From NCBI GenBank assembly GCA_964639215.1, contig CAZXCV010000022.1, positions 1-14,281 of the forward strand: DNA of 14,281 nt, read 5' to 3'. Positions 7,737-14,281 of the stretch are shown piece after piece. The position numbers were made by a program, and so were the translations under genes. The first letter of the stretch is position 1. Every line of letters starts with the position of its first letter. Source of the stretch: UBA6120 sp964639215 (GTDB taxonomy: Bacteria > Bacillota_I > Bacilli_A > RFN20 > CAG-826). The notes under the pieces were generated by a model. The model did not search any database, had not been told where the DNA came from, and saw nothing but the letters and a program-made list of their open reading frames with translations.

Positions 7737-8333
7737 TTAACGAATTTGTCGAATGTCGACAACATCAACGACCGCGTGTTCTTTTAAATCAAGATAGAAT
7801 TTATAGCGCGCCAACTGCATCCATGGAATAATCCAAAGTAACAAGATACCGAAGGTAAATGGGCTTAAGAGTAGCCAACCGATATAACTAAAGTCGAGGC
7901 AGAATAATCGCCACTTATGACCACGCATCATCGCTTGGCTTTTCTTTAGGACATCCGTGGGTTCAAGTGTCGGGTCTTCTTCAAGCAAATACATACTCAT
8001 CGAATAAGCATACATTTTAATGACGCCAGGAATTATAAATAAGAGTGACCAGAGCAGAATAAATAGTTTTTCGATAATATAAGTTATCATTGAGGGCATA
8101 AAGTGATCGAGCCCTTTAAATAGCGTTTCAAATTCAGCCTTATCTTCTCTAAATAACGTTTTAATAAAAATGACAAGTCCTAACGTTAAGGGACCACCTA
8201 ATAAGATGACGCCGGCAAGTGTCCCTGATAGGGCTGACATAATCACACCATAGATGACAAACGCCACCATCACGTATGCCGTATGACGCTGCATCATCTC
8301 CCGGGCAAATTTTCGAAAATCACGAGCTTTCAT
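7737..8333 (-). CDS. DUF975 family integral membrane protein
   Basis: A 198-residue protein of the DUF975 family, common in Bacillota and of unknown biochemical function. Seen hallmarks are LLFIIPGVIKMYAYSMSMYL (98-116), the acidic EEDP-x-LEPTDVLKKSQAMM segment (about 118-136), GHKWRLFCLDFSYIGWLLL (about 138-156) and a final LLWIIPWMQLARYKFY. Hydrophobic segments lie at about 20-58, 85-110, 146-160 and 161-176. The start at 8333 has AAGGAG seven bases upstream; this site sits right after the TAA of the Rieske gene (11 bases between the genes), so the two are probably translationally linked. It is the last gene before the terminator at 7688-7715. A role as a membrane partner of the Rieske protein can only be inferred from position. 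Confidence 0.88.
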   Translation of the reverse strand: MKARDFRKFAREMMQRHTAYVMVAFVIYGVIMSALSGTLAGVILLGGPLTLGLVIFIKTLFREDKAEFETLFKGLDHFMPSMITYIIEKLFILLWSLLFIIPGVIKMYAYSMSMYLLEEDPTLEPTDVLKKSQAMMRGHKWRLFCLDFSYIGWLLLSPFTFGILLLWIIPWMQLARYKFYLDLKEHAVVDVVDIRQIR

Positions 8334-8344
8334 ATTGTTTCTCC

Positions 8345-8674
8345 TTATAATTCAATATAAACATGGTCACCTTCGACCATGGCTTGAAACGTCCGGACAC
8401 TTTGGGCATCTTTGCTTGGAACGAGTAACTTGGCTTTAAGACTTGGAACCACTTGTCCCGTCGTCACATTAATTCGTAGGCCATGTTCTTTGCATTGAAT
8501 GACACCATCGCTAAATGTGCCTGGTGATAGCGGTGCACCTTTATGTGGGCATTTATCGTTTAGGGCATAAACGTGCTTTTCATGCCACACGAGCAGGATT
8601 GGGCGCTCATTCACTAGCACCCGAAGTTTTTTCTTTGCCTCAAGTTCACTTAGTAAACACACCTTATGTTTCAT
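8345..8674 (-). CDS. Rieske-type [2Fe-2S] ferredoxin
   Basis: A 109-residue small soluble Rieske protein. The cluster ligands form the classic pair CPH (C42, H44) and CKEHG (C61, H64), 16 residues apart, within CPHKGAPLSPGTFSDG and the following strand. The flanking strands (LLVWHEKHVYALNDK, then VYIEL at the end) complete the Rieske beta fold. There is no signal peptide and no membrane helix, so it is cytoplasmic and resembles NirD-like or dioxygenase-type ferredoxins rather than the bc-complex subunit. It probably carries single electrons to a partner enzyme, which is not encoded nearby by any family I recognise. The start at 8674 has GAGGT five bases upstream. It follows the CofE-like gene by 48 bases and precedes DUF975 by 11. 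Confidence 0.92.
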   Translation of the reverse strand: MKHKVCLLSELEAKKKLRVLVNERPILLVWHEKHVYALNDKCPHKGAPLSPGTFSDGVIQCKEHGLRINVTTGQVVPSLKAKLLVPSKDAQSVRTFQAMVEGDHVYIEL

Positions 8675-8697
8675 AATTTACCTCGCTTGGGTGTTAT

Positions 8698-8718
8698 TTT
8701 ATCATGTCTGACGATAAA
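8698..8718 (-). repeat. Hairpin between the CofE-like and Rieske genes
   Basis: In the - strand RNA, TTTATCGT and ATGATAAA pair over 8 positions around a CAGAC loop. One pair is G-U, so the fold exists only in - strand RNA. There is no U-run after it. It lies just after the CofE-like stop codon (TGA) and could be an mRNA processing or stability element. Confidence 0.4.
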
Positions 8719-8722
8719 TTAA

Positions 8723-9904
8723 TCATTCATCATGATATTTATCAAAGTAACCGCTGATATAAATGACAGGCGTCCCTTTGTCGCCACTTCCACTCGTTAA
8801 GTCACATAAACTTCCAACGAGATCACGGATTCGTCTCGGTGTCGTTCCAAGCGATGATGAGGCGTCTATTTTTTGTTCTTGCTTATCCTTAATATAAGCT
8901 TTCATCGCTACGCTCGCGGCTTCGCTTGATAGATTGGCGAACTTCGTATCTGATAAATATTTAAATTTTAACTCATGGGGCACTCCCGCTAAGCCAGATG
9001 TATAAAAGGGCGCGACGACCGGATCAGCTAATTCCCAGATATGACCGACGGGATCTTTAAATGCTCCATCACCATAAATAAGCACTTCAACATGGCACCG
9101 ATATTTTTCATAAAATTTTTGACTGATGGCGTCAACGATGCGCTGGCCATCACGTGGGAAAAGTTTCAGTTTATCGTCACTCGCAAAATTACTTCCCAAA
9201 ACACCATAAGTTTCATTATAGCCACTTCCATCGACGCTCCTTGTCAATAGCTCATCAAGTCCGAGGACAATCCGCGCGCCTTTCTCTTTAAGTAGCCGTT
9301 TTGTTCGTTGCCGCGAATGGATATCGGCGACGATGACTTTGTGCGTGTAAGATAAGATGGCTTCGACCTGATTAGCAAAAATAATTTCGATGTTGGGAGC
9401 CACGTTTTTATATAAGGCAGGATAATCAATGTCAGTAAATGGATGTAATAATGGTTCTGCGATTAATTCACGGAACTCAGATTCTAGAAAGACGTCTTTG
9501 ATGGGGTTGATGCCCCGTGATTCAATAGCATCAATATCACATAAAGCATTACCAACTTCATCTCGCGGATAACTGAGCTGGACAATGACTTTGTCCGCAG
9601 CTTTCGCGATGGCTTTTAGAATCCCAAGAAAGCGATTGCGGCTCATGATCGGGAAGATGACGCCGATCGTTCCACCTCCGAGTTTAGTCTGCACATCTTT
9701 GGTGATGGCCGCACTACTCGCATAGTTACTTTGACTCCGCGCGACAATCGATTCGGTAATTCCAATGATGTCGCCGTCTTTAACGGCGATTTTCTCTTCA
9801 GTTAATGCTTTGAATAACGTCTCCGTGACAAGGGTGACTAAATCAGTCCCCGGGGTAATGACAGGAAGACGCACGCCGCGAGCGACAACTCCAAAATGAC
9901 GCAT
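8723..9904 (-). CDS. CofE-like (F420-0:L-glutamate ligase superfamily) protein
   Basis: A 393-residue protein of the family of coenzyme F420-0:gamma-glutamyl ligase. Hallmarks are the N-terminal ARGVRLPVITPGTDL (about 8-22), DGDIIGITESIVAR (43-56), an IGVIFPIMSRNRF segment, and later GLDELLTRSVDG and EVLIYGDGAFKDPVGHIWELADP. In F420 producers CofE adds glutamate to F420-0 with GTP. No other F420 gene is seen here and Bacillota of this kind generally do not make F420, so the substrate is probably another one. The frame stays open to an ATG at 10021, but the ATG at 9904 is chosen because it has GGAG upstream, a TATAAT box lies inside the longer reading (9935-9940), and family similarity starts there. 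The 39 extra residues would be translated leader and promoter. It heads the operon with the Rieske and DUF975 genes. It ends in TGA. Confidence 0.82.
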   Translation of the reverse strand: MRHFGVVARGVRLPVITPGTDLVTLVTETLFKALTEEKIAVKDGDIIGITESIVARSQSNYASSAAITKDVQTKLGGGTIGVIFPIMSRNRFLGILKAIAKAADKVIVQLSYPRDEVGNALCDIDAIESRGINPIKDVFLESEFRELIAEPLLHPFTDIDYPALYKNVAPNIEIIFANQVEAILSYTHKVIVADIHSRQRTKRLLKEKGARIVLGLDELLTRSVDGSGYNETYGVLGSNFASDDKLKLFPRDGQRIVDAISQKFYEKYRCHVEVLIYGDGAFKDPVGHIWELADPVVAPFYTSGLAGVPHELKFKYLSDTKFANLSSEAASVAMKAYIKDKQEQKIDASSSLGTTPRRIRDLVGSLCDLTSGSGDKGTPVIYISGYFDKYHDE

Positions 9905-9934
9905 ATGTTTCTCCGTGATTGTTTGACCACTACT

Positions 9935-9940
9935 ATTATA
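9935..9940 (-). promoter_or_regulatory. -10 box of the CofE-like operon
   Basis: A consensus TATAAT on the - strand, 30 bases before the preferred start at 9904, with the ribosome binding site (GGAG, about 9911-9914) between. The -35 region is not recognisable. The position supports the shorter reading of the CofE-like gene. Confidence 0.5.
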
Positions 9941-9964
9941 GATAATGAATGACCTTTTTCGTGC

Positions 9965-9985
9965 AGTTATTAAAAAGAAATAACT
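9965..9985. promoter_or_regulatory. Inverted repeat in the divergent promoter region
   Basis: AGTTATT (9965-9971) and AATAACT (9979-9985) are perfect 7-base inverted arms around AAAAAGA. The right arm overlaps the likely -35 position of guaC and the repeat lies just upstream of the CofE-like promoter, where one bound protein could control both. It may also be chance, since the region is AT-rich. Confidence 0.4.
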
Positions 9986-10043
9986 TAACAATATGCATGA
10001 GAATATAATATAAGGTGTCACAAAGTTATACCATCATTGGAGG
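9981..10043 (+). promoter_or_regulatory. guaC promoter and ribosome binding site
   Basis: TATAAT at 10004-10009 is preceded at 17 bases by a weak -35 (TAACTT, 9981-9986) and followed by GGAGG (10039-10043), nine bases before the guaC ATG. The leader is only about 35 bases, too short for a purine riboswitch. Confidence 0.6.
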
Positions 10044-10052
10044 ATATGCTTA

Positions 10053-11135
10053 ATGCGGATTGAAGCCGATGTTAAACTTGATTTTTCTGATGTCTTGATT
10101 CGACCAAAACGTTCAGAACTCAAAAGTCGCAAAGATGTTGATTTAACAAGAAAATTCAAATTCAAATATGCGAAGTTTGAATGGTCAGGCATTCCGGTAA
10201 TGGCCTCAAATATGGATGGCGTCGGAACGCTAGAAATGGCGCTTGCCTTACAAGAGCATCACCTTTTTACCACCTTGATCAAAACTTATGAAGTATCGGA
10301 CTTTTTACCTTACATTGATAAATTAAATCCCGATTTCTTTGCGGTTAGCACCGGGACAAGCGAGTGTGATCATACCCGGTTGCAAAGCGTCTTAAGTGCT
10401 TACCCACAAATAAAGTTTATTTGTATTGATGTTGCTAATGGCTATAGTGAACATTTCGGCCGCTATGTCTCAAAGATTCGTGACGAATATCCCGCCCACG
10501 CGATAATCGCTGGAAACGTCGTGACTGGTGATATGACCCAAGAACTGATACTCCGTGGTGCCGATATCATTAAAATCGGAATCGGTCCTGGCAGTGTTTG
10601 TACCACGAGATTACAAACTGGGGTTGGTTATCCGCAGTTATCAGCCGTGATTGAATGCGCTGATGCTGCCCATGGTCTTGGTGCCCACATTATTAGCGAT
10701 GGTGGTTGCGCCAATCCAGGTGACATTGCGAAAGCGATGGGCGCTGGCGCGGATTTTGTTATGCTGGGTGGCATGTTCGCTGGTCATGAAGAAGGTCATG
10801 GCGAAGTCATTGAAGAACACATTTTAACTAATAAGTTAAACCCAATTACTCACGAACCGATCATTGAAATTTATAAGCGTGTCCAATTTTATGGGATGAG
10901 CAGTGAAACGGCGATGAAGAAAAAATTCAAAGAAGTATATGATTATCGGACCGCGGAAGGTGGCACTGTCTATGTTCCGTATCGTGGTCAAGTCGACATC
11001 ACGATTAAAGATATCCTGGGTGGCTTACGTTCGACATGCACTTATGTCGGTGCGCCAACATTAAAACAACTGTCGCGTTGCACGACATTTATCATCGTTA
11101 ATCGCGTCGCTAACGACGTCTTTATTAAACGTTAG
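10053..11135 (+). CDS. guaC: GMP reductase
   Basis: A 360-residue enzyme that converts GMP to IMP and ammonia with NADPH, returning guanine nucleotides to the purine pool. It follows the E. coli/animal GMP reductase pattern throughout: MRIEADVKLDFSDVLIRPKR at the start, CIDVANGYSEHF (124-135), AGNVVTG (153-159), the catalytic loop GIGPGSVCTTR with the nucleophile Cys183, SDGGC (215-219), FVMLGGMFAGHEE (235-247), FYGMSSE (279-285) and DILGGLRSTCTYVGA near the end. It is not the shorter Bacillus/Staphylococcus type GuaC. No CBS domains are present and the FYGMSSE and AEG features separate it from IMP dehydrogenase. Compared with my memory of the E. coli enzyme there are about 16 extra residues before FYGMSSE (about 251-278). 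The start has GGAGG at nine bases. The 3' end overlaps the convergent gene by 11 bases. Confidence 0.95.
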   Translation: MRIEADVKLDFSDVLIRPKRSELKSRKDVDLTRKFKFKYAKFEWSGIPVMASNMDGVGTLEMALALQEHHLFTTLIKTYEVSDFLPYIDKLNPDFFAVSTGTSECDHTRLQSVLSAYPQIKFICIDVANGYSEHFGRYVSKIRDEYPAHAIIAGNVVTGDMTQELILRGADIIKIGIGPGSVCTTRLQTGVGYPQLSAVIECADAAHGLGAHIISDGGCANPGDIAKAMGAGADFVMLGGMFAGHEEGHGEVIEEHILTNKLNPITHEPIIEIYKRVQFYGMSSETAMKKKFKEVYDYRTAEGGTVYVPYRGQVDITIKDILGGLRSTCTYVGAPTLKQLSRCTTFIIVNRVANDVFIKR

Positions 11136-11475
11136 TCATCGTCAATGTGAACGTTGCATCAACGGCCACGACCCGAAGGCGATATTTTCCACTATTTAAA
11201 GTTATGGTTTTATGTTGATAGTTTTCAGCTTCCATGAGTACACTAAGCATCCCATCCTTAACGGCGACTAGTTTCGCTTTTCCATCATTAACCGTCAATT
11301 CAATTTGAACACGTTTCTCTTGTTTTAACTTGAATCTTGCGATGGTGACCGCGCCAGTAAACTGGCGGGTCTTGCATGTTAAACCGGCAATATTTTTGTA
11401 ACAGATAAACACTAACGCGCGTCGATAATTGAAGACGCTTTTGATTTTGACATCATCATGATAAATATTCGTCAT
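11125..11475 (-). CDS. Small beta-rich protein, unknown function
   Basis: A 116-residue protein without signal peptide or membrane helix. It is dominated by beta-strand patterns: VFNYRRALVFICYKNIAGL, then VQIELTVNDGKAKLVAVKDG, a KTITLNSGKYRLRVVAVDA hairpin and a last TFTLTMTNV strand. The G-K-A-K-L-V ... T-L-x-x-G-K-Y-R-x-R-V-V pattern resembles small beta-sandwich proteins I know in Bacillota, but I cannot give a family name. It is a coherent sequence rather than a shadow, because it has no counterpart gene beneath it for most of its length. The ATG at 11475 has no clear ribosome binding site. It is transcribed toward guaC and its last codons overlap the guaC stop by 11 bases. Confidence 0.6.
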   Translation of the reverse strand: MTNIYHDDVKIKSVFNYRRALVFICYKNIAGLTCKTRQFTGAVTIARFKLKQEKRVQIELTVNDGKAKLVAVKDGMLSVLMEAENYQHKTITLNSGKYRLRVVAVDATFTLTMTNV

Positions 11476-11654
11476 GGTAATATTCTAATTCCAATTGCTA
11501 ATAAATGTTATATAGCAGAACTGATAAATCGAATAAAAAAGCATCGTTTTTACTAGGAAACTCACTAAGGAAGCGCATTCAAAGATACTTTATATTTGTA
11601 TATGTAACATGTTAGAATAAATAAAATATAAGCAAAGGAAGATAACATGATAAT
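11476..11654. other. Divergent intergenic region
   Basis: An AT-rich 179-base gap between two divergent genes that must hold their promoters, but none is convincing. Candidates are TATAAC on the - strand near 11510 and TAGAAT on the + strand (11613-11618). The perfect palindrome AACATGTT (11606-11613) abuts the latter and could be an operator. No RNA gene is visible. Confidence 0.4.
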
Positions 11655-12209
11655 ATGTCCCGCATCATTGTAATCGCTGGCGATTTGGCTTCCGGGAAGT
11701 CAACGCTAGCGAAAAATCTCTCGGATCATTTTAAAATCCCTTATTTTACGAAAGAAGGCATCAAAGAATTACTGAGCGAAGAAATCGAATATAGCGAACG
11801 GGATGATAACAAAAAATTATCAACCGCGACGATTAAAATCCTCATCCACATTCTTGATCGCGTCAGCAAAGTTGATGGTAGCGTCATCCTCGAAGCCAAC
11901 TTTCATTCGGAAGAACTCGAAAAAATCAAACGCGAATGTGAACTTCACAAAACTAATGTCACTCTCTTGTATCTAACCGGGGATATCGATGTGCTCTATG
12001 AGCGCTTCATGTATCGTGAATATTACCAAAACCGCCACCCGGTCCATCTGACCCACCCCCTCCAAGATGTTGATGAATTTGAAAGCTACGTCAATAAATG
12101 GCGCGCCGAACCCGAAGTGTTACCACGCCACTACATCGACGTTACCAATTGCGACCGCGAAGTCATCTTCGCCAAAGCATTAGAAAAACTCAAAGAATTA
12201 AAAGTGTAA
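11655..12209 (+). CDS. P-loop kinase-like ATP-binding protein
   Basis: A 184-residue AAA_33/zeta-toxin-like P-loop protein. The Walker A motif is GDLASGKST (9-17), preceded by the usual hydrophobic strand RIIVIA. A putative Walker B-like strand is SVILEANF, and LLYLTGDIDVLYERF and the Arg-rich segment after it (REYYQNRH) look like the LID region of small-molecule or nucleotide kinases. The substrate is not evident; toxin, sugar, nucleoside or tRNA-modifying kinases share this layout, and no antitoxin gene lies nearby. The ATG at 11655 is the only possible start, because TAA at 11643 closes the frame upstream. Its ribosome binding site (AAAGGAAG, 11634-11641) is 13 bases away, farther than usual, and better placed for an out-of-frame ATG at 11647. 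The EF-G-like gene begins 24 bases downstream, so the two are probably cotranscribed. Confidence 0.75.
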   Translation: MSRIIVIAGDLASGKSTLAKNLSDHFKIPYFTKEGIKELLSEEIEYSERDDNKKLSTATIKILIHILDRVSKVDGSVILEANFHSEELEKIKRECELHKTNVTLLYLTGDIDVLYERFMYREYYQNRHPVHLTHPLQDVDEFESYVNKWRAEPEVLPRHYIDVTNCDREVIFAKALEKLKELKV

Positions 12210-12233
12210 CTATTTTAGGAAGGAAATATTTAT

Positions 12234-14281
12234 ATGATTTACGAATCGGAAAAAATCCGCAATATTATTTTCTTGGGCCATCAGGGCTCCGGCAAGACGA
12301 CACTAATTGAATCATTAGCCGCTCTTTCATATAAAACACCGAAGGGTTCGATTGAAAGAAAAAACACGATCAGTGATTATACCGTTGAAGAAAAGAACCG
12401 CCTCAGTTCATGTAACATGGCAATTGTTCCGATCGAATATAACGGTTTTAAACTTAACTTAATTGATGTGCCTGGTAACGATAGTTTCATTTATGAAATC
12501 ATCGGGGTCCTTGACATGATTAAAGGAGCTGTCCTTGTCATCGATGCTCAAAAAGGTTTAGAAGTCGGAACCGTCAAACATTATAACTTCTTACGGAAAC
12601 ACGGTGTTCCCACCTTCATCTTCGTCAATAAACTCGATAAAGAATCAATTAAATATGAAGCGTTATTAGAAGCAATCAAAACAAAACTCGGCAAACAAGC
12701 GATTTCGTTTGTCTATCCAATCGGTCATCTTGATAACTTCGATGGTTTCATCGACATTATCTCGCTGAAGGCCAGACGCCATAACGGCAGTGAATGCGTC
12801 GAAGAACCGATTCATGACGATAAGAAAGAAAAAGTGATGGAACTCCATAACATCATCGCCGAACAAGTGGCCGTCACCGATGAAGCTTTACTAGAAAAGT
12901 TTTTCAGCGGCGAAGCATTATCGATGGAGGAAATCCATCGTGGCTTACATACCGCTGTTTTATCAGGTGATTTAACGCCTGTTCTCGTCGGTAGCGGACT
13001 GAAGGATATCGGTCTTGATACGATGCTTGAGATGATGATTGAATATCTCCCAAATCCCAATGAATTAAAACCATATGTCGTTAAAGCGAGTGATGGTAGC
13101 GAAAATATTCGTCACACTGTCTCAACCGAACCATTCAGCGCTTACGTTTTCAAGACGATGCTCGACCAATATAAAGGAACGACCAACATCATTAAGGTAT
13201 GTTCAGGCACGATCAGTTTGGGTGATGAGATTTATTGTCCGAATACTCAAAATACGTTTAAGGTTTCCCAGATGTACTTCCTCTCAGGCAGCAAGCAAAT
13301 TCCCGTTGATAAAGTATTCGCTGGTGATATTGTCGCCCTTGCCAAACTCGATGGTGTGACGACTGGTCATACGTTATGCGATAAGACAAAACCAATCACA
13401 TACCCGAAAGCCAAATATCCTACTGCGGTTTATTACCGCGCGGTCATTGCCAAAAACACTAAAGACGAAGAAAAACTTGGAGCATCACTTAATAAGATGC
13501 AAACCGAAGATCCGATTCTCGTCGTGACCCGCAATACCGAAACGAAGCAACTACTGATTGGTGGTTTAAGTAACTCGCACTTAGCGTATGTCCTCGAAAA
13601 AATTGCGAACATGTATGCAATCCAAGTCGACACTGTTGCGCCCAAAATCAACTATCGTGAAACGATTCGTAGAGAAGCAACGGCACCTGGTCGCTATGTC
13701 AAACAATCAGGTGGTAGTGGTTTCTATGGTGTTGTTGAAATGAAATTCTTACCAAGTGGTAGTGATAAAAACGAATTCACCGAAGAAATTTTCGGTGGTT
13801 CTGTTCCTAAAAACTACATTCCCGCGGTTGAAAAAGGTTTCTTTGAATCGACCATTCAAGGCTTGCTCGCGGGCTTCCCCGTCTTAGGCATGAAAGCCGT
13901 TCTCCTCGATGGTAAATACCATAGTGTTGATAGTAACGAACTCGCCTTCAAAATGGCGGCGATTCTCGCTTATAAAGAAGCTTATATGAAATGCTCACCG
14001 ACAATCTTAGAACCGATCATGAAAATCACCATCAGTGTCAGTAATGACTTCACTGGTAATGTCATGAATGATCTTAACCAACGTCGAGCGCGCATCATGA
14101 GTATGGACGAACGTGCTAACGAGATTCAAGAAATCGTTGCTCTTGTTCCTGAATCTGAGATTCTTGATTACGTGACTAATCTCCACGTCCTTTCGCAAGG
14201 CACTGGTTTCTTCAATCGTGAATTCGATTCCTATCAAGAAGTGCCTAGTCACTTAATTGAAGGCATCATTAAAGAAAACTC
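12234..14281 (+). CDS. EF-G-like translational GTPase, EF-G2 type (3' partial)
   Basis: The frame is open from ATG 12234 to the window end (682 codons, no stop), so only the C-terminal tip is missing if the length is near that of EF-G. The start has AGGAAGG ten bases upstream. G1 is GHQGSGKT (15-22), G3 is DVPGN (78-82) and G4 is NKLD (132-135). TVEEKNRLSS (50-59) in switch 1 matches the NTVSD...PEEK pattern of EF-G-like (EF-G2) proteins rather than canonical EF-G. The second domain, the domain IV-like RETIRREATAPGRYVKQSGG and its GGSVPKNYIPAVEKGF follow in EF-G order. The histidine that activates water in EF-G (DTPGH) is Asn here, so ordinary ribosome-triggered GTP hydrolysis may be weak. 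It is not TetM-type tetracycline resistance, which keeps the canonical motif. A housekeeping or accessory translation role is likely; the exact job is unknown. Confidence 0.88.
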   Translation, partial: MIYESEKIRNIIFLGHQGSGKTTLIESLAALSYKTPKGSIERKNTISDYTVEEKNRLSSCNMAIVPIEYNGFKLNLIDVPGNDSFIYEIIGVLDMIKGAVLVIDAQKGLEVGTVKHYNFLRKHGVPTFIFVNKLDKESIKYEALLEAIKTKLGKQAISFVYPIGHLDNFDGFIDIISLKARRHNGSECVEEPIHDDKKEKVMELHNIIAEQVAVTDEALLEKFFSGEALSMEEIHRGLHTAVLSGDLTPVLVGSGLKDIGLDTMLEMMIEYLPNPNELKPYVVKASDGSENIRHTVSTEPFSAYVFKTMLDQYKGTTNIIKVCSGTISLGDEIYCPNTQNTFKVSQMYFLSGSKQIPVDKVFAGDIVALAKLDGVTTGHTLCDKTKPITYPKAKYPTAVYYRAVIAKNTKDEEKLGASLNKMQTEDPILVVTRNTETKQLLIGGLSNSHLAYVLEKIANMYAIQVDTVAPKINYRETIRREATAPGRYVKQSGGSGFYGVVEMKFLPSGSDKNEFTEEIFGGSVPKNYIPAVEKGFFESTIQGLLAGFPVLGMKAVLLDGKYHSVDSNELAFKMAAILAYKEAYMKCSPTILEPIMKITISVSNDFTGNVMNDLNQRRARIMSMDERANEIQEIVALVPESEILDYVTNLHVLSQGTGFFNREFDSYQEVPSHLIEGIIKEN

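Noticed and set aside
8701..8725. TGA read as Trp (Mycoplasma code) at the end of the CofE-like gene
   Set aside because: Read-through would add only eight residues; all other genes use TGG for Trp and remain open with TGA as stop.
9905..10052. Purine riboswitch upstream of guaC
   Set aside because: The promoter leaves a leader of only about 35 bases and the conserved purine aptamer core is not seen.
10046..10063. Five-codon frame between the guaC ribosome binding site and start
   Set aside because: Its ATG is only 2 bases from GGAGG, too close for initiation, while guaC has normal 9-base spacing.
12234..14281. Tetracycline resistance (TetM-like) ribosomal protection protein
   Set aside because: The switch 1 and G3 sequences follow the EF-G2-like group, not TetM, and there is no resistance or mobile context.
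1..14281. CRISPR arrays, transposons, phage or defence islands
   Set aside because: No regularly spaced repeats, transposase, integrase or nuclease families were seen in any frame.

Overview
The window looks like chromosomal DNA of a low- to moderate-GC Bacillota, possibly a Bacilli or Mollicutes-related lineage such as the Acholeplasma, Izemoplasma or Erysipelotrichia groups. This rests on strong AGGAGG-type ribosome binding sites, TATAAT boxes, short operons and family content (DUF975, Pr6Pr, XRE plus SHOCT-like, EF-G-like). The standard genetic code fits: Trp is encoded by TGG, long frames stay open with TGA read as stop, and one gene ends in TGA. The species cannot be named from the sequence. 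I saw no rRNA, tRNA, CRISPR array, insertion sequence or phage gene.

Region 1 (1-4191, + strand) is an envelope polysaccharide module cut by the left edge. It holds a regulator with a degenerate GGDEF domain and a receiver domain whose phospho-acceptor Asp is Glu, then a 946-residue membrane protein that joins a helical HEAT-like region to a processive family 2 glycosyltransferase. Region 2 (4227-7497, - strand) has, in transcription order, an XRE regulator, a small SHOCT-like protein overlapping it by one base, two membrane proteins (one of the Pr6Pr family) and the ribosome-associated GTPase HflX. A TATAAT box and a widely spaced inverted repeat lie upstream of the XRE gene. Region 3 (7688-9940, - strand) is a three-gene unit closed by a clear intrinsic terminator: a CofE-like ligase, a Rieske ferredoxin and a DUF975 membrane protein. 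Region 4 (10053-11475) is guaC, of the enterobacterial/animal GMP reductase type rather than the Bacillus type, facing a small beta-rich protein whose gene overlaps it tail to tail. Region 5 (11655-14281, + strand) is a P-loop kinase-like protein followed by an EF-G-like GTPase cut by the right edge.

The most interesting candidate system is region 1, a polysaccharide synthase apparently controlled by a pseudo-enzyme regulator. Next come the XRE/SHOCT-like membrane operon with its candidate operator, and the CofE-Rieske-DUF975 operon, which has no F420 gene beside it. All family assignments are from motif recognition by eye; no search was run.
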